DNA of 64,000 bases, taken from Alcaligenes faecalis (GTDB lineage: Bacteria > Pseudomonadota > Gammaproteobacteria > Burkholderiales > Burkholderiaceae_B). Every line of letters begins with the position of its first letter. Position 1 is the stretch's first letter. A program made the position numbers and the translations under genes. The notes below the pieces were generated by a model. It ran no database searches and was not told the DNA's origin. It saw only the letters and a list, made by a program, of their open reading frames with translations. Of the stretch, positions 55,254-64,000 are shown one piece after another. Location: assembly GCF_002443155.1 (NCBI RefSeq), contig NZ_CP023667.1, forward strand, positions 496,001 through 560,000, written 5' to 3'.

Positions 55254-57533
55254 ATGCAATCAACCGAACAGTTAATGGTCACTAAAAGAGATGGCCGTAC
55301 AGAACCTATTAACCTCGACAAGATTCACCGAGTGGTTGATTGGGCCGCTGAAGGTCTGAGTAATGTGTCCGTCTCTCAAGTAGAGCTGCGCTCTCACATT
55401 CAGTTTTACAACGGCATTCGCACCAGCGACATTCACGAAACCATCATCAAGTCGGCTGCGGATCTGATCTCTGAAGATACGCCTGACTACCAATATCTGG
55501 CTGCCCGTCTGGCGATTTTCCACCTGCGCAAAATCGCTTTTGGCCAGTTTGAACCCCCCAGCCTGTTCGATCACGTGACCTTGCAGACCAAGGAAGGCCG
55601 CTACGATCCGCATCTGTTGCAAGACTACACGCGCGCCGAGTTCGATGAGCTGGACGCTCATCTGGATCACTGGCGTGACATGAACTTCTCCTATGGTGCC
55701 GTCAAGCAGCTGGAAGGCAAGTACCTGATTCAGAACCGCGTGACCAAGCGCATCTACGAAAGCCCCCAGTTCCTGTACATGCTGGTGGCCATGTGCCTGT
55801 TCGCCCGTTACCCTGCCGACACACGTCTGAGCTTCATCAAGCGCTTTTACGACGCCGTATCGCAATTCAAGATTTCCTTGCCCACGCCCATCATGGCTGG
55901 CGTGCGCACACCCACTCGCCAGTTCAGCTCTTGCGTGCTGATCGAATGTGACGACAGCCTGGACAGCATCAATGCCACGACCAGCGCCATTGTTCGTTAC
56001 GTGTCACAGCGTGCCGGTATCGGTATCAATGGTGGCCGCATTCGCGCCGTAGGCAGCGAAATTCGTGGTGGTGAAGCACAACACACGGGTTGCCTGCCGT
56101 TCTTCAAGATGTTCCAGGCTGCGGTGAAGTCCTGCTCGCAAGGCGGCGTGCGTGGTGGTGCGGCAACCTTGTTCTACCCCATGTGGCACCTGGAAGTAGA
56201 AACACTGCTGGTTCTGAAGAACAACCGTGGTGTGGAAGAAAACCGTATCCGTCATCTGGACTACGGCGTTCAGATCAATCGCCTGCTGTACCAGCGCCTG
56301 ATCAAGGGCAGCCATATCACGCTGTTCTCGCCACATGACGTGCCCGGTCTGTACGAAGCCTTCTTTGCCGACCAGGACGAGTTCGAGCGTCTGTACGAAA
56401 TGTACGAGCAGGATCCTGCCATCCGCAAGCGCAGCCTGCCAGCCGTGGAGCTGTTCTCCTTGCTGATGCAAGAGCGTGCCAGCACCGGCCGTATCTACAT
56501 TCAGAACGTGGACCATTGCAACACGCACAGCCCATTCCAGGCTGACCGCGCTCCTGTGCGCCAGTCCAACCTGTGCATGGAAATCGCTCTGCCTACCAAG
56601 CCTTTGAACGATCTGAACGATCCTGAAGGTGAAATCGCACTGTGCACCCTGTCGGCTTTCAACCTGGGTGCTCTGGAGTCCCTGGACGAGCTGGACGGTC
56701 TGGCTGAATTGATTGTTCGTGCTCTGGATGCTCTGCTGGATTACCAGGACTACCCGGTCAAGGCCGCGCTGAATGCTACCAACAAGCGTCGTTCCCTGGG
56801 TGTTGGCGTCATCAACTACGCTTACTACCTGGCCAAGAACGGCACCCGTTACTCCGATCCCGCTGCCTTGGGTCTGACCCACCGCACGTTTGAAGCCATC
56901 CAGTACTACCTGTTGAAGGCTTCGGTGCAGTTGTCGCGCGAATACGGTCCTTGCGATGCCTTCGATGAAACGACATACGCCGCTGGTTTGCTGCCTACCG
57001 ACACCTACAAGAAAGATGTGGACGGTATCTGCAACGAGCCGCTGCACCTGGATTGGGAAGCCTTGCGTGCTGATATCGTCAAGCACGGTCTGCGCAACTC
57101 GACCCTGACCGCCTTGATGCCTTCGGAAACCTCCAGCCAGATTGCCAATGCCACCAATGGTATTGAGCCTCCGCGTGGTCTGGTATCCGTCAAGCAGTCC
57201 AAGGACGGTATCTTGCGTCAGGTGGTGCCTGAATTTGAAAAATATAAGGATCAGTACGAATTGCTGTGGCAAATGCCCGGCAACGACGACTACCTGAAGT
57301 TGGTTGGCGTGATGCAGAAGTTCGTTGACCAGTCGATCTCTGCGAACACCAACTATGACCCACAGCGGTTCGAGGGTGGTCGCGTACCGATGAAGCAACT
57401 GCTCAAGGACCTGCTGCTGGCCTACAAATACGGTGTGAAGACCTTGTACTACCACAACACCCGCGACGGTGCCGATGATTCGCATGGCGAAGTAGAGGAC
57501 GACGGTTGCGCAGGCGGCGCGTGCAAGATCTAA
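55254..57533 (+). CDS. nrdA: Class Ia ribonucleotide reductase, alpha subunit
   Basis: Reduces ribonucleoside diphosphates to deoxy forms. The 759-residue protein is strikingly like E. coli NrdA (761). It has an N-terminal ATP-cone (VTKRDGRTEPINLDKIHRV), the catalytic cysteines in FSSCVLIEC and NLCMEIALPT with CTLSAFNLG, and a C-terminal redox pair in the tail DDGCAGGACKI. The start at ATG 55254 matches E. coli; an upstream in-frame ATG (55155) overlaps the NrdR boxes. nrdB and yfaE follow as in E. coli. Confidence 0.97.
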   Translation: MQSTEQLMVTKRDGRTEPINLDKIHRVVDWAAEGLSNVSVSQVELRSHIQFYNGIRTSDIHETIIKSAADLISEDTPDYQYLAARLAIFHLRKIAFGQFEPPSLFDHVTLQTKEGRYDPHLLQDYTRAEFDELDAHLDHWRDMNFSYGAVKQLEGKYLIQNRVTKRIYESPQFLYMLVAMCLFARYPADTRLSFIKRFYDAVSQFKISLPTPIMAGVRTPTRQFSSCVLIECDDSLDSINATTSAIVRYVSQRAGIGINGGRIRAVGSEIRGGEAQHTGCLPFFKMFQAAVKSCSQGGVRGGAATLFYPMWHLEVETLLVLKNNRGVEENRIRHLDYGVQINRLLYQRLIKGSHITLFSPHDVPGLYEAFFADQDEFERLYEMYEQDPAIRKRSLPAVELFSLLMQERASTGRIYIQNVDHCNTHSPFQADRAPVRQSNLCMEIALPTKPLNDLNDPEGEIALCTLSAFNLGALESLDELDGLAELIVRALDALLDYQDYPVKAALNATNKRRSLGVGVINYAYYLAKNGTRYSDPAALGLTHRTFEAIQYYLLKASVQLSREYGPCDAFDETTYAAGLLPTDTYKKDVDGICNEPLHLDWEALRADIVKHGLRNSTLTALMPSETSSQIANATNGIEPPRGLVSVKQSKDGILRQVVPEFEKYKDQYELLWQMPGNDDYLKLVGVMQKFVDQSISANTNYDPQRFEGGRVPMKQLLKDLLLAYKYGVKTLYYHNTRDGADDSHGEVEDDGCAGGACKI

Positions 57534-57551
57534 GCAAGGGTAAAGAGCATC

Positions 57552-58688
57552 ATGACTACCTATAGTACTTTTTCTAAAACGGATAACGACCAGCTCAAAG
57601 AACCCATGTTCTTTGGGCAGCCGGTTAACGTGGCTCGCTACGACCAGCAAAAATATCCGATTTTTGAAAAGCTGATTGAAAAGCAGTTGTCCTTCTTCTG
57701 GCGTCCGGAGGAAGTGGACATTACCCAGGACCGGATCGACTATCAGAACCTGCCTGACCACGAAAAGCACATTTTCATCAGCAATCTGAAGTATCAGACC
57801 TTGCTGGATTCCATCCAGGGCCGCAGCCCCAACGTGGCCTTCCTGCCTTTGGTGTCGATTCCGGAGCTGGAAACCTGGATTGAAACCTGGGCTTTCTCCG
57901 AGACGATTCACTCGCGCTCATACACGCACATCATTCGCAATATTGCCAATGACCCGTCCGTTATTTTTGACGACATCGTGCGCAACGAGAACATTCAGCT
58001 GCGTGCCGCCGACATTTCCTCGTACTACGACGATTTGATCAGCGACACCATGCTGTACGCCCAGCTGGGTGCAGGCGAACACGAAATCAACGGTGAAACC
58101 CGTACGCTAAGCGTCTACGAGCTGAAGAAGAAGCTTTACCTGTGCATGATGAGCGTCAATATTCTTGAGGCCATCCGCTTTTACGTCAGCTTTGCCTGCT
58201 CCTTCGCCTTTGCCGAGCGCAAGCTGATGGAAGGCAATGCCAAGATCATTCGCCTGATTGCGCGTGATGAAGCGCTGCACCTGACTGGCACGCAACACAT
58301 CATCAATATTCTGCGTTCCGGCAGCGACGACCCTGAGTTCGCTCAGATCGCGCGCGAACTGGAGCCGGTCTGCTTTGACATGTTCAAGGATGCGGCCGAG
58401 CAGGAAAAACAGTGGGCGGATTACCTGTTCCGCGACGGTTCCATGATTGGCCTGAACAAGGACATTCTGGGACAGTACGTGGAGTACATCACCAATATCC
58501 GTATGGGTGCAGTGGGTCTGAAGCCTGCGTTTGAGTCCGTCAAACACAACCCCATTCCATGGATCAACACCTGGTTGTCCTCGGACACCGTACAGGTGGC
58601 ACCTCAAGAGGTGGAACTGAGCTCTTACCTGGTCGGTCAGATCGATTCGGCCGTGTCGGCTGGCGACTTCGACGGTATTGAGCTATGA
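57552..58688 (+). CDS. nrdB: Class Ia ribonucleotide reductase, beta subunit
   Basis: Carries the diiron-tyrosyl radical that starts catalysis in NrdA. The 378-residue protein has the diiron ligands in [16 protein letters not shown] (with the radical Tyr) and [15 protein letters not shown], and the C-terminal tail [11 protein letters not shown] that binds NrdA. It lies 18 bases after nrdA. The yfaE start overlaps its stop (ATGA). Confidence 0.97.
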   Translation: MTTYSTFSKTDNDQLKEPMFFGQPVNVARYDQQKYPIFEKLIEKQLSFFWRPEEVDITQDRIDYQNLPDHEKHIFISNLKYQTLLDSIQGRSPNVAFLPLVSIPELETWIETWAFSETIHSRSYTHIIRNIANDPSVIFDDIVRNENIQLRAADISSYYDDLISDTMLYAQLGAGEHEINGETRTLSVYELKKKLYLCMMSVNILEAIRFYVSFACSFAFAERKLMEGNAKIIRLIARDEALHLTGTQHIINILRSGSDDPEFAQIARELEPVCFDMFKDAAEQEKQWADYLFRDGSMIGLNKDILGQYVEYITNIRMGAVGLKPAFESVKHNPIPWINTWLSSDTVQVAPQEVELSSYLVGQIDSAVSAGDFDGIEL

Positions 58689-58993
58689 GTCTAGTCCGGA
58701 CAACTGATGATCACTTTCAGTTGCGGGACGGCGAAACCTTGCTGGAAGGTTTGGAACGAACCGGCCATCAGGTTGAGTACCAATGCAGGAGCGGCTATTG
58801 CGGCTCCTGCCGTATTCCTCTTGTTTATGGAAAGGTTGCCTATAAAGAGCAACCTTTAGCGTATGTCGGTCCAGGCGAGGTTCTACCGTGTTGTTGCACG
58901 GTACTCGAACCGATCATGGTCGATTGTCAGCGCATTGCCCGGATTCAGGAGGAGCCAGAGGATCAGTTCGGCTTTACCGGGTTGAATCCCTGA
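58685..58993 (+). CDS. yfaE: 2Fe-2S ferredoxin-like protein for NrdB cofactor maintenance
   Basis: A 102-residue plant-type [2Fe-2S] ferredoxin with the cluster ligands CRSGYCGSC and a later PCCC. In E. coli YfaE gives electrons to rebuild the NrdB diiron-tyrosyl radical. The ATGA overlap with nrdB and the same order as in E. coli support this role. Confidence 0.92.
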   Translation: MSLVRTTDDHFQLRDGETLLEGLERTGHQVEYQCRSGYCGSCRIPLVYGKVAYKEQPLAYVGPGEVLPCCCTVLEPIMVDCQRIARIQEEPEDQFGFTGLNP

Positions 58994-59008
58994 TTCCTCT
59001 GTCTCCCT

Positions 59009-60823
59009 TTAGCTGGCCAGGCGCTTTTCTTCCAACTTTTCCCAACGCTCAAATAACTGCTCCAGGTCAGTGTTGAGCTGATCCAGTTGTTGGTTGATCT
59101 CGTCGGCTCGAGCAGAGCCATCTTTATACAGATCCGGTGCGCTCAGCTGTTCTGCCAGTTCGGCTTGCTGGCTTTCTATAGCCGCAATCTTCTCGGGCAA
59201 AGCTTCCAGTTCCTTTTCTTCCCATGGCGCCAGACGGCCAGGCTTGGCGGTCTTGTTGTTGCGCTCAGCGGCAGGCTTTTCGGCTGCAGCTGGGGCTGGA
59301 GCACTGTTGGTCGCTGTCTCGGTTCTGGTTTGCGGGCGTTGTGCCAGCCACTCGTCGTAACCACCCACATACTCGCCCCAATGGCCGTCGCCCTCGGCGG
59401 CAATAACCTGAGTGACTACGTTGTCCAGGAAGGTACGGTCGTGGCTGACCAGCAGCACGGTGCCCGTGTAATCCTGAATCAGGTCCTCCAGCAGCTCCAG
59501 CGTTTCGATGTCCAGATCGTTGGTCGGTTCGTCCAGTACTAATACATTAGTGGGCTGGGCAAACATGCGGGCCAGCGCCAGTCGGGCACGTTCACCGCCG
59601 GACAGGCTGCGTACGGGGGAGTGGGCGCGAGCAGCCGGAAACAGGAAGTCTTCCAGGTAGCTCATGATGTGCTTGCGCTGATTGCCAATTTCCACCCATT
59701 CGCTGCCGGGGCTGATGGTGTCAGCCAGCGTGGCGTTTTCGTCCAGGCGACTGCGCATCTGGTCAAAGTAGCCAATGTTCAGTTTGGTGCCATGGCGTAC
59801 GACGCCGGAATTGGGCTCCTGCAAACCCAGCATGATGCGCAGCAAGGTGGTCTTGCCTGCACCGTTGTGGCCGATCAGACCGATGCGGTCGCCACGCATC
59901 AGCACGGTCGAGAAGTTCTTGATCAGGATGCGGTCGTCGTAGCCGTGCGTGACATCCTGCAGCTCTGCGACCAGCTTGCCGGAGCGTTGACCTTCGGAAA
60001 TGGCGAATTTGACGTCGCCCGAGCGCTCGCGTCGCTCGGCACGGTCACGGCGCAATTGTTCCAGGCGCCGTACACGGCCTTCATCGCGCGTGCGACGCGC
60101 CTGTACGCCTTTGCGTATCCAGACTTCTTCCTGGGCCAGAAACTTGTCGAACTTGGCGTTTTGTTGCTTTTCTGCTTCCAGGAATTCCGCTTTGCGTTCC
60201 TGCCATTGGCTGAAGTTTCCGGGGAAACTGAAGAGCTTGCCGCGGTCCAACTCGATGATGCGGGTCGTGACCACATCCAGGAATCGACGGTCGTGGGTAA
60301 TGATGACGGCACTGCCGCGAAAATCCAGCAGCAGTTGTTCCAGCCAGAGAATGCCGTCAAAGTCCAGGTGGTTGGTGGGCTCGTCCAGCAAGAGCAGATC
60401 GGGCTCTTCCACCAGGGCGTTGGCCAGGGCAACACGCTTGCGCTGCCCGCCAGACAGGCTGCCGGTCAGGGCGTCGGGGTCCAGTCCCAGCTTGTCTATC
60501 AGGGCATTGACGCGGGCAGGGCGCTGCCAGTCTTCGGTTTCAGTGAAGTCACCGCACAGAAAATCGTAAATGCTCAGCTCGGGATTCAGCTCGGGCTCTT
60601 GCTCGACGGTGGCAATTTTCAGCCCGCCCAGTCGTTGAACCTGGCCGTCATCAGGCGCCTGGCGTTGATCCAGAATTTTCAAAAGCGATGATTTGCCAGC
60701 ACCATTGCGCCCGATCAGACCGATGCGTTCGTTTCTTTGTATGACCAGATCGGCATGGTCCAGCAAAGGATGGTGGCCGAATGCCAACTGGACATCGGTC
60801 AGGGAAATCAGATTGTTGGACAT
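59009..60823 (-). CDS. uup: ABC-F ATPase Uup
   Basis: A 604-residue ABC-F protein of the Uup branch, linked to ribosomes and to suppression of transposon excision. Two ABC domains show GRNGAGKSS and GHNGAGKTT, LSGGQRKRV and LSGGERARL, and LLLDEPTNHLD. The C-terminal 90 residues form the charged coiled coil (LEALPEKIAAIESQQ...) that binds DNA in Uup. ATG 60823 is the family start; the frame runs on upstream only because it crosses the rnpB region. Divergent from rnpB. Confidence 0.93.
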   Translation of the reverse strand: MSNNLISLTDVQLAFGHHPLLDHADLVIQRNERIGLIGRNGAGKSSLLKILDQRQAPDDGQVQRLGGLKIATVEQEPELNPELSIYDFLCGDFTETEDWQRPARVNALIDKLGLDPDALTGSLSGGQRKRVALANALVEEPDLLLLDEPTNHLDFDGILWLEQLLLDFRGSAVIITHDRRFLDVVTTRIIELDRGKLFSFPGNFSQWQERKAEFLEAEKQQNAKFDKFLAQEEVWIRKGVQARRTRDEGRVRRLEQLRRDRAERRERSGDVKFAISEGQRSGKLVAELQDVTHGYDDRILIKNFSTVLMRGDRIGLIGHNGAGKTTLLRIMLGLQEPNSGVVRHGTKLNIGYFDQMRSRLDENATLADTISPGSEWVEIGNQRKHIMSYLEDFLFPAARAHSPVRSLSGGERARLALARMFAQPTNVLVLDEPTNDLDIETLELLEDLIQDYTGTVLLVSHDRTFLDNVVTQVIAAEGDGHWGEYVGGYDEWLAQRPQTRTETATNSAPAPAAAEKPAAERNNKTAKPGRLAPWEEKELEALPEKIAAIESQQAELAEQLSAPDLYKDGSARADEINQQLDQLNTDLEQLFERWEKLEEKRLAS

Positions 60824-60874
60824 AAGACTCCAGATAAAACAGCGCGTCCTGCGAATTTCTCTATTGTCGCAGGT

Positions 60875-60880
60875 TACAAT
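60875..60880 (+). promoter_or_regulatory. -10 box of the rnpB promoter
   Basis: TACAAT, seven bases before the inferred 5' end of RNase P RNA. A -35 box is not clear. Confidence 0.5.
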
Positions 60881-60886
60881 GCATCT

Positions 60887-61294
60887 GTGAGGCAGGCTGG
60901 GCAGTCGCGGTACGCAAGTATCGAGGAAGGTCCGGACTCCATAGAGCAGGGTAGCGGCTAACAGCCGTCCGGCAAGTGTGGCATCACGCCAGACGAGCCG
61001 AGGACCAGGGCCACAGAGACGAGACCACAGCAAGGGCTTGCGCAAGCAGGCACAGATACGGCCACTTCCGTGTTTTCTTGCACTTCGGTGCAAAGTGCTG
61101 TGGGGTGAAACGCGGTAACCTCTACCCGGAGCAATACCAAATAGGCATACGCAGGCTTTTTAGCCCGAGAGGCGGCTCGTCTCAGTATGCGGGTAGGTAG
61201 CTAGAACCGGCCAGCAATGGTCGGTCCAGAGGAATGATTGCCGGTCAGCGGGTTCCCGCTGGCATACAGAATCCGGCCTATAGGCCTGTCTCAC
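60887..61294 (+). ncRNA. rnpB: RNase P RNA (type A)
   Basis: Catalytic RNA that trims tRNA 5' ends. The ends pair as helix P1 (GTGAGGCAGGC with GCCTGTCTCAC). Conserved core blocks are present: GAGGAAGGTCCGGACTC near the 5' end, CCACAGAGACGA, GGTGAAACGCGGTAACCTC, GAATGATTGCC and the ACAGAATCCGG near the 3' end. The length of about 408 bases is normal for betaproteobacteria. Ends are set from P1 and may shift by a few bases. The 220 bases from 61295 to the mraZ promoter are AT-rich and hold no gene. Confidence 0.95.
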
Positions 61295-61515
61295 ACTTCT
61301 CCTGGCATTCGCCACCAATTGCACCGATTTCGTACATTTGAAAGCAATTGTTAAGGATGTTGAATCCTTGGCAAGAGTCGCTTGCGCACATTTTTATAAC
61401 AATTCACTTTTAATGCGCCCCGCAATTTCTTGATTTCACACAGTATTTTTTTTTAGCCACTTCTAGGATAGTGCGCTAAGTGCTTGTTGTGATTGAAAAA
61501 ATTGCAACCACTGCC

Positions 61516-61544
61516 TTGACCGCAAAGGCTTTCCCCCGTAGAGT
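61516..61544 (+). promoter_or_regulatory. Promoter of the mra/fts cluster
   Basis: TTGACC (61516-61521), a 17-base spacer and TAGAGT (61539-61544). The -10 overlaps the first MraZ repeat, which is typical of Pmra autorepression. Confidence 0.75.
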
Positions 61545-61579
61545 GGGGAAAAGTAGGAAATAGTGTAAAAAAGTGGGGG
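61543..61579 (+). promoter_or_regulatory. MraZ operator: four repeats at exact 10-base spacing
   Basis: GTGGGG at 61543, GTAGGA at 61553, GTGTAA at 61563 and GTGGGGG at 61573. MraZ binds direct repeats of this TGGG type spaced ten bases apart. Two are perfect and two degenerate. The last also supplies the Shine-Dalgarno for mraZ. Confidence 0.85.
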
Positions 61580-61585
61580 AAAAAA

Positions 61586-62014
61586 GTGTTCCAAGGCAGC
61601 AGCGCACTCACACTGGATGCTAAGGGTCGGATGTCCATTCCGACTCGGCACCGTGACGCGCTTTTGCAGCAGGAACAAGGCCGCTTGACCCTCACTCGCC
61701 ATCCCGACGGCTGTTTGCTGGTGTATCCGCGCAGTGTGTGGGAAGAAAAGCGCGAACAAATTGCCCGCTTCCCCATGAGTGCCCGTTTCTTGCAACGCCT
61801 GCTGCTGGGTAGTGCTCAGGACGTTGATCTGGACTCCGCTGGTCGGATATTGATCGCTCCCGAACTGCGCGCTGCAGTGGGGCTGGAGCGCGACGCCATG
61901 CTGCTGGGTATGGCCACCCATTTTGAGTTGTGGAATGCGCAGGAACTGGAACGCCGACAGGCCCAGGATCTGGCTGAAAACTCCACAGACGTATTCGACA
62001 CTTTTTCTTTCTGA
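61586..62014 (+). CDS. mraZ: Transcriptional regulator MraZ
   Basis: AbrB-like DNA-binding repressor of the division/cell-wall cluster, forming rings that contact several operator repeats. The 142-residue protein has two tandem SpoVT/AbrB units: MFQGSSALTLDAKGRMSIP and VDLDSAGRILIAPELR. The GTG start at 61586 has a GGGGGA ribosome-binding site that is part of its own operator. rsmH follows after seven bases. Confidence 0.95.
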   Translation: MFQGSSALTLDAKGRMSIPTRHRDALLQQEQGRLTLTRHPDGCLLVYPRSVWEEKREQIARFPMSARFLQRLLLGSAQDVDLDSAGRILIAPELRAAVGLERDAMLLGMATHFELWNAQELERRQAQDLAENSTDVFDTFSF

Positions 62015-62021
62015 GTAAGTC

Positions 62022-63092
62022 ATGACGCTGGTACATCGATCCGTGCTGCTGGAGCCTACGGTGGCGGCCCTCGTGGATCCGTCCTTTGAGGCCCGGCGCT
62101 GGGCGCAAAACCCCGACATTCAGGGTTTGGTCGATGGTGTGTACGTGGATTGCACCTTTGGTCGTGGTGGTCACAGCCGCTTGCTGTTGTCGCACTTGAG
62201 CCCCCAGGCGCGCCTGATCGTGATCGACAAGGATCCTCAGGCGATCGCCGTGGCTCAGGAGCTGGCGGCACAGGATAGCCGGGTCACGGTTGTACATAGC
62301 GGTTTTGGTGATCTGGCCCAGGCTCTGGACGAGCTGGAAGTGGGGCCATTGCAGGGCGTCATGATGGATTTGGGCATTTCCTCGCCACAAATCGACGACG
62401 CAGAACGAGGTTTCTCTTTTATGCGCGAAGGTCCTTTGGACATGCGCATGGATACCAGCGGTGGTTTGACCGCTGAACAGTGGCTGGCCGAGGTCAGCGT
62501 AGAAGTTTTAAAGGAGGTCATTGCAGAATATGGCGAAGAACGGTTTGCTTTCCAGATTGCAAAGGCGATTGTTGATCGCCGCCAATCCCGCCCGCTACAT
62601 ACAACGCGTGATCTCGCCGAGCTCGTCGCCGGTGTCGTCCGCACGCGCGAAAAGGGTCAACATCCGGCAACCAGGACCTTCCAGGCTATACGGATTTACC
62701 TCAATCGTGAGCTCGAAGAGCTCGCGTACGCGCTTCCGTCAATTCTGAGTCGATTGGCGACTCGGGGCAGGCTTGCGGTGATTGCATTTCATTCACTGGA
62801 GGACCGCATGGTCAAACAGTTCATGAACGCAGCTGCGCGTCCCGCGCAGGAACAGTCACGTCTACCTATTCTTGAAAAAGACTTGCCCCAGCCTCTGGTG
62901 CAGTCTTTGGGCAGAATCTTGCCCACCGACGAGGAGTCCAGCGATAACCCCCGAGCCCGCTCGGCGGTATTACGTGTGGTGCAACGCACCGACACCCCCA
63001 TCCCCCAGGACTGGATGCGCAGCGCCAGCGAGCGTCTGCTGCAACAGGCCGCCTATAGCCGACAGCCCGCCGGCAAGCGAGGCCGCCGATGA
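62022..63092 (+). CDS. rsmH: 16S rRNA (cytosine-1402-N4)-methyltransferase
   Basis: Methylates C1402 in the 16S decoding centre. The 356-residue protein has the SAM motif [36 protein letters not shown] and RMDTSGG. It is longer than E. coli RsmH (313), partly from an N-terminal stretch (residues 15-40) before the SAM motif. The stop overlaps the ftsL start (ATGA). Confidence 0.96.
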   Translation: MTLVHRSVLLEPTVAALVDPSFEARRWAQNPDIQGLVDGVYVDCTFGRGGHSRLLLSHLSPQARLIVIDKDPQAIAVAQELAAQDSRVTVVHSGFGDLAQALDELEVGPLQGVMMDLGISSPQIDDAERGFSFMREGPLDMRMDTSGGLTAEQWLAEVSVEVLKEVIAEYGEERFAFQIAKAIVDRRQSRPLHTTRDLAELVAGVVRTREKGQHPATRTFQAIRIYLNRELEELAYALPSILSRLATRGRLAVIAFHSLEDRMVKQFMNAAARPAQEQSRLPILEKDLPQPLVQSLGRILPTDEESSDNPRARSAVLRVVQRTDTPIPQDWMRSASERLLQQAAYSRQPAGKRGRR

Positions 63093-63391
63093 TGCGCCTG
63101 GTCATCACCCTCTCTTTGGTGTTGATGCTTTCGGCCATCTCTTTGGTGACGGCGCGCTATCAGGCGCGCGAGCTGTTTGTGCAAACCGATCGTCTGGTCA
63201 CCAAAGCGGGTGAACTGGACACGGACTGGCGTCGTCTGCAACTGGAGCGTGCCGAGCTGGCTCGCAACGCCCGGGTGGACGACATTGGCCGCAACGAATT
63301 GGGCCTGGTGCTCAGCTCTCCGGAGCGCACGCTGTATGTGCAAGGTGGTGAGTTGAGCTCGAACCAGGCTCAGCCCGGAGGGCGGCCATGA
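63089..63391 (+). CDS. ftsL: Cell division protein FtsL
   Basis: A 100-residue bitopic divisome protein: one membrane helix ([19 protein letters not shown]) and a periplasmic leucine-type coiled coil ([16 protein letters not shown]). It works with FtsB and FtsQ to recruit FtsW/FtsI. It overlaps rsmH and ftsI by ATGA junctions. Confidence 0.94.
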   Translation: MMRLVITLSLVLMLSAISLVTARYQARELFVQTDRLVTKAGELDTDWRRLQLERAELARNARVDDIGRNELGLVLSSPERTLYVQGGELSSNQAQPGGRP

Positions 63392-64000
63392 GACGATTCG
63401 GCTATCACGATAATCCTGTTTTAAGCGTCCAGATTCCATTCTGGCGTTCGCGTTTGGTCCTGGTGCTTTTGTTCCTGGGCTTTGGTGCATTGATCGTCAA
63501 GGCCTTGTACTTGCAGGGCCTGTCTACCGAATTCCTGCAGCAGCAAGGCGAGCGCCGTTACGAGCGCACCCAGGTTCTGCCGCCCATGCGTGGCAAGGTT
63601 TTTGATCGCTCCGGGTCCGTGGTGCTGGCCTCCAGCGTGCCCGTCAAGGCAATCTGGGCCATTCCGGATGACGCCCGCAATGCCAAACCCGAGCAGATTG
63701 CTCAACTGGCCAAGTTGCTGGGTATGGGGCAGTCCGATATCGACCGTCGCCTGTCCGTTGAAGATCGCAACTTTGTCTACATCAAGCGTCAGGTAGATGT
63801 GGATGTGGCTGCCCAGATTGCCGAACTGAAGATTCCCGGTATTCACCAGCAGGAAGAAATGCGCCGCTTCTATCCCGAAGGGGATGTGATGGCGCACATT
63901 GTGGGTTTCACCAATATTGAAGACCAGGGCATTGAAGGCATTGAGCTGGCCTTTAATTCGGCCTTGTCGGGTACGCCCGGCTCGCGCCGCGTGATTCGTG
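63388..64000 (+). CDS. ftsI: Peptidoglycan transpeptidase FtsI (PBP3), N-terminal part, runs off the window
   Basis: Septal peptidoglycan transpeptidase. The 204 residues present contain a short cytoplasmic tail, a membrane anchor (LVLVLLFLGFGALIVKALYL) and the start of the pedestal domain with RGKVFDRSG and RRFYPEGDVMAHIVGFTN. The serine transpeptidase domain lies beyond base 64000. The ATG overlaps the ftsL stop. Confidence 0.95.
   Translation, partial: MRRFGYHDNPVLSVQIPFWRSRLVLVLLFLGFGALIVKALYLQGLSTEFLQQQGERRYERTQVLPPMRGKVFDRSGSVVLASSVPVKAIWAIPDDARNAKPEQIAQLAKLLGMGQSDIDRRLSVEDRNFVYIKRQVDVDVAAQIAELKIPGIHQQEEMRRFYPEGDVMAHIVGFTNIEDQGIEGIELAFNSALSGTPGSRRVIR

Noticed and set aside
60823..61093. 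N-terminal extension of uup by 90 codons
   Set aside because: The extension is the complement of the RNase P RNA gene; MSNNLISL at 60823 is the family start.

Overview
The window is 64 kb of a moderately GC-rich, gene-dense betaproteobacterial chromosome, most likely Alcaligenaceae and close to Alcaligenes. The grounds are the tkt-gap-pgk and fba-purC-purE-purK core order, a double-length UvrA of the kind found in the Bordetella/Burkholderia lineage, the rnpB-mraZ-rsmH-ftsL-ftsI start of the division and cell-wall cluster, and protein sequences typical of that family. Species is inferred, not proven. Nearly every base is coding. I see no prophage, insertion sequence, CRISPR array, tRNA or rRNA gene.

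Layout. 0.2-4.2 kb: malic enzyme MaeB, then an overlapping patatin-like lipase and barstar-like protein. 4.2-9.5 kb: rsmE, then tkt, gap and pgk ending in a terminator. 9.5-13.8 kb: an accessory insert (a truncated HicB-like orphan, an epimerase-like protein, an aldehyde dehydrogenase, an SDR, a MogA-like protein) before fba. 15-18.8 kb: purC, then purE-purK-tsaC. 18.8-29.1 kb: catabolic and cofactor genes (alpha/beta hydrolase, MaoC hydratase, glutaryl-CoA dehydrogenase with a divergent LysR regulator and a palindrome-rich gap, gamma-glutamyltransferase, PurU, FAD oxidoreductase, flavin reductase, PdxH, ChaC). 29.3-37.6 kb: tcdA facing pabC-pabB, which lie downstream of the 1,899-residue double UvrA. 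37.8-43.6 kb: a 42-residue basic protein, a glycosyltransferase, an acidic protein, EttA, an isochorismatase-like hydrolase, a glycine-zipper lipoprotein and a Rieske oxygenase. 43.8-47.7 kb: minE, minD, then a terminator, then minC, which is coupled to glnS rather than to minDE. 47.9-50.3 kb: a cytochrome bd-like pair. 50.3-55.1 kb: a ClC channel, an unknown outer-membrane barrel candidate and recQ. 55.1-59 kb: an E. coli-type nrdA-nrdB-yfaE operon behind two NrdR boxes. 59-64 kb: uup, rnpB, and the mra/fts cluster with its promoter and MraZ operator.

How the parts fit. The carbon genes (MaeB, transketolase, a GAPDH without the usual NAD-specific residues, Pgk, class II aldolase) suit an organism living on organic acids and running these steps mainly toward sugar synthesis. 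No pyruvate kinase gene lies between pgk and fba. Purine synthesis, one-carbon metabolism (PurU), folate (PabB, PabC), PLP (PdxH) and tRNA modification (TsaC, TcdA) make up the housekeeping content. GGT and ChaC both point to glutathione or gamma-glutamyl turnover.

The most unusual locus is the bd-oxidase-like pair at 47.9-50.3 kb. The fold of subunit I is kept, but hand alignment shows that all the known heme ligands, both proton-path glutamates and the quinol/heme GRQPW motif have been replaced, while subunit II looks conserved. It is unlikely to be an ordinary quinol oxidase.
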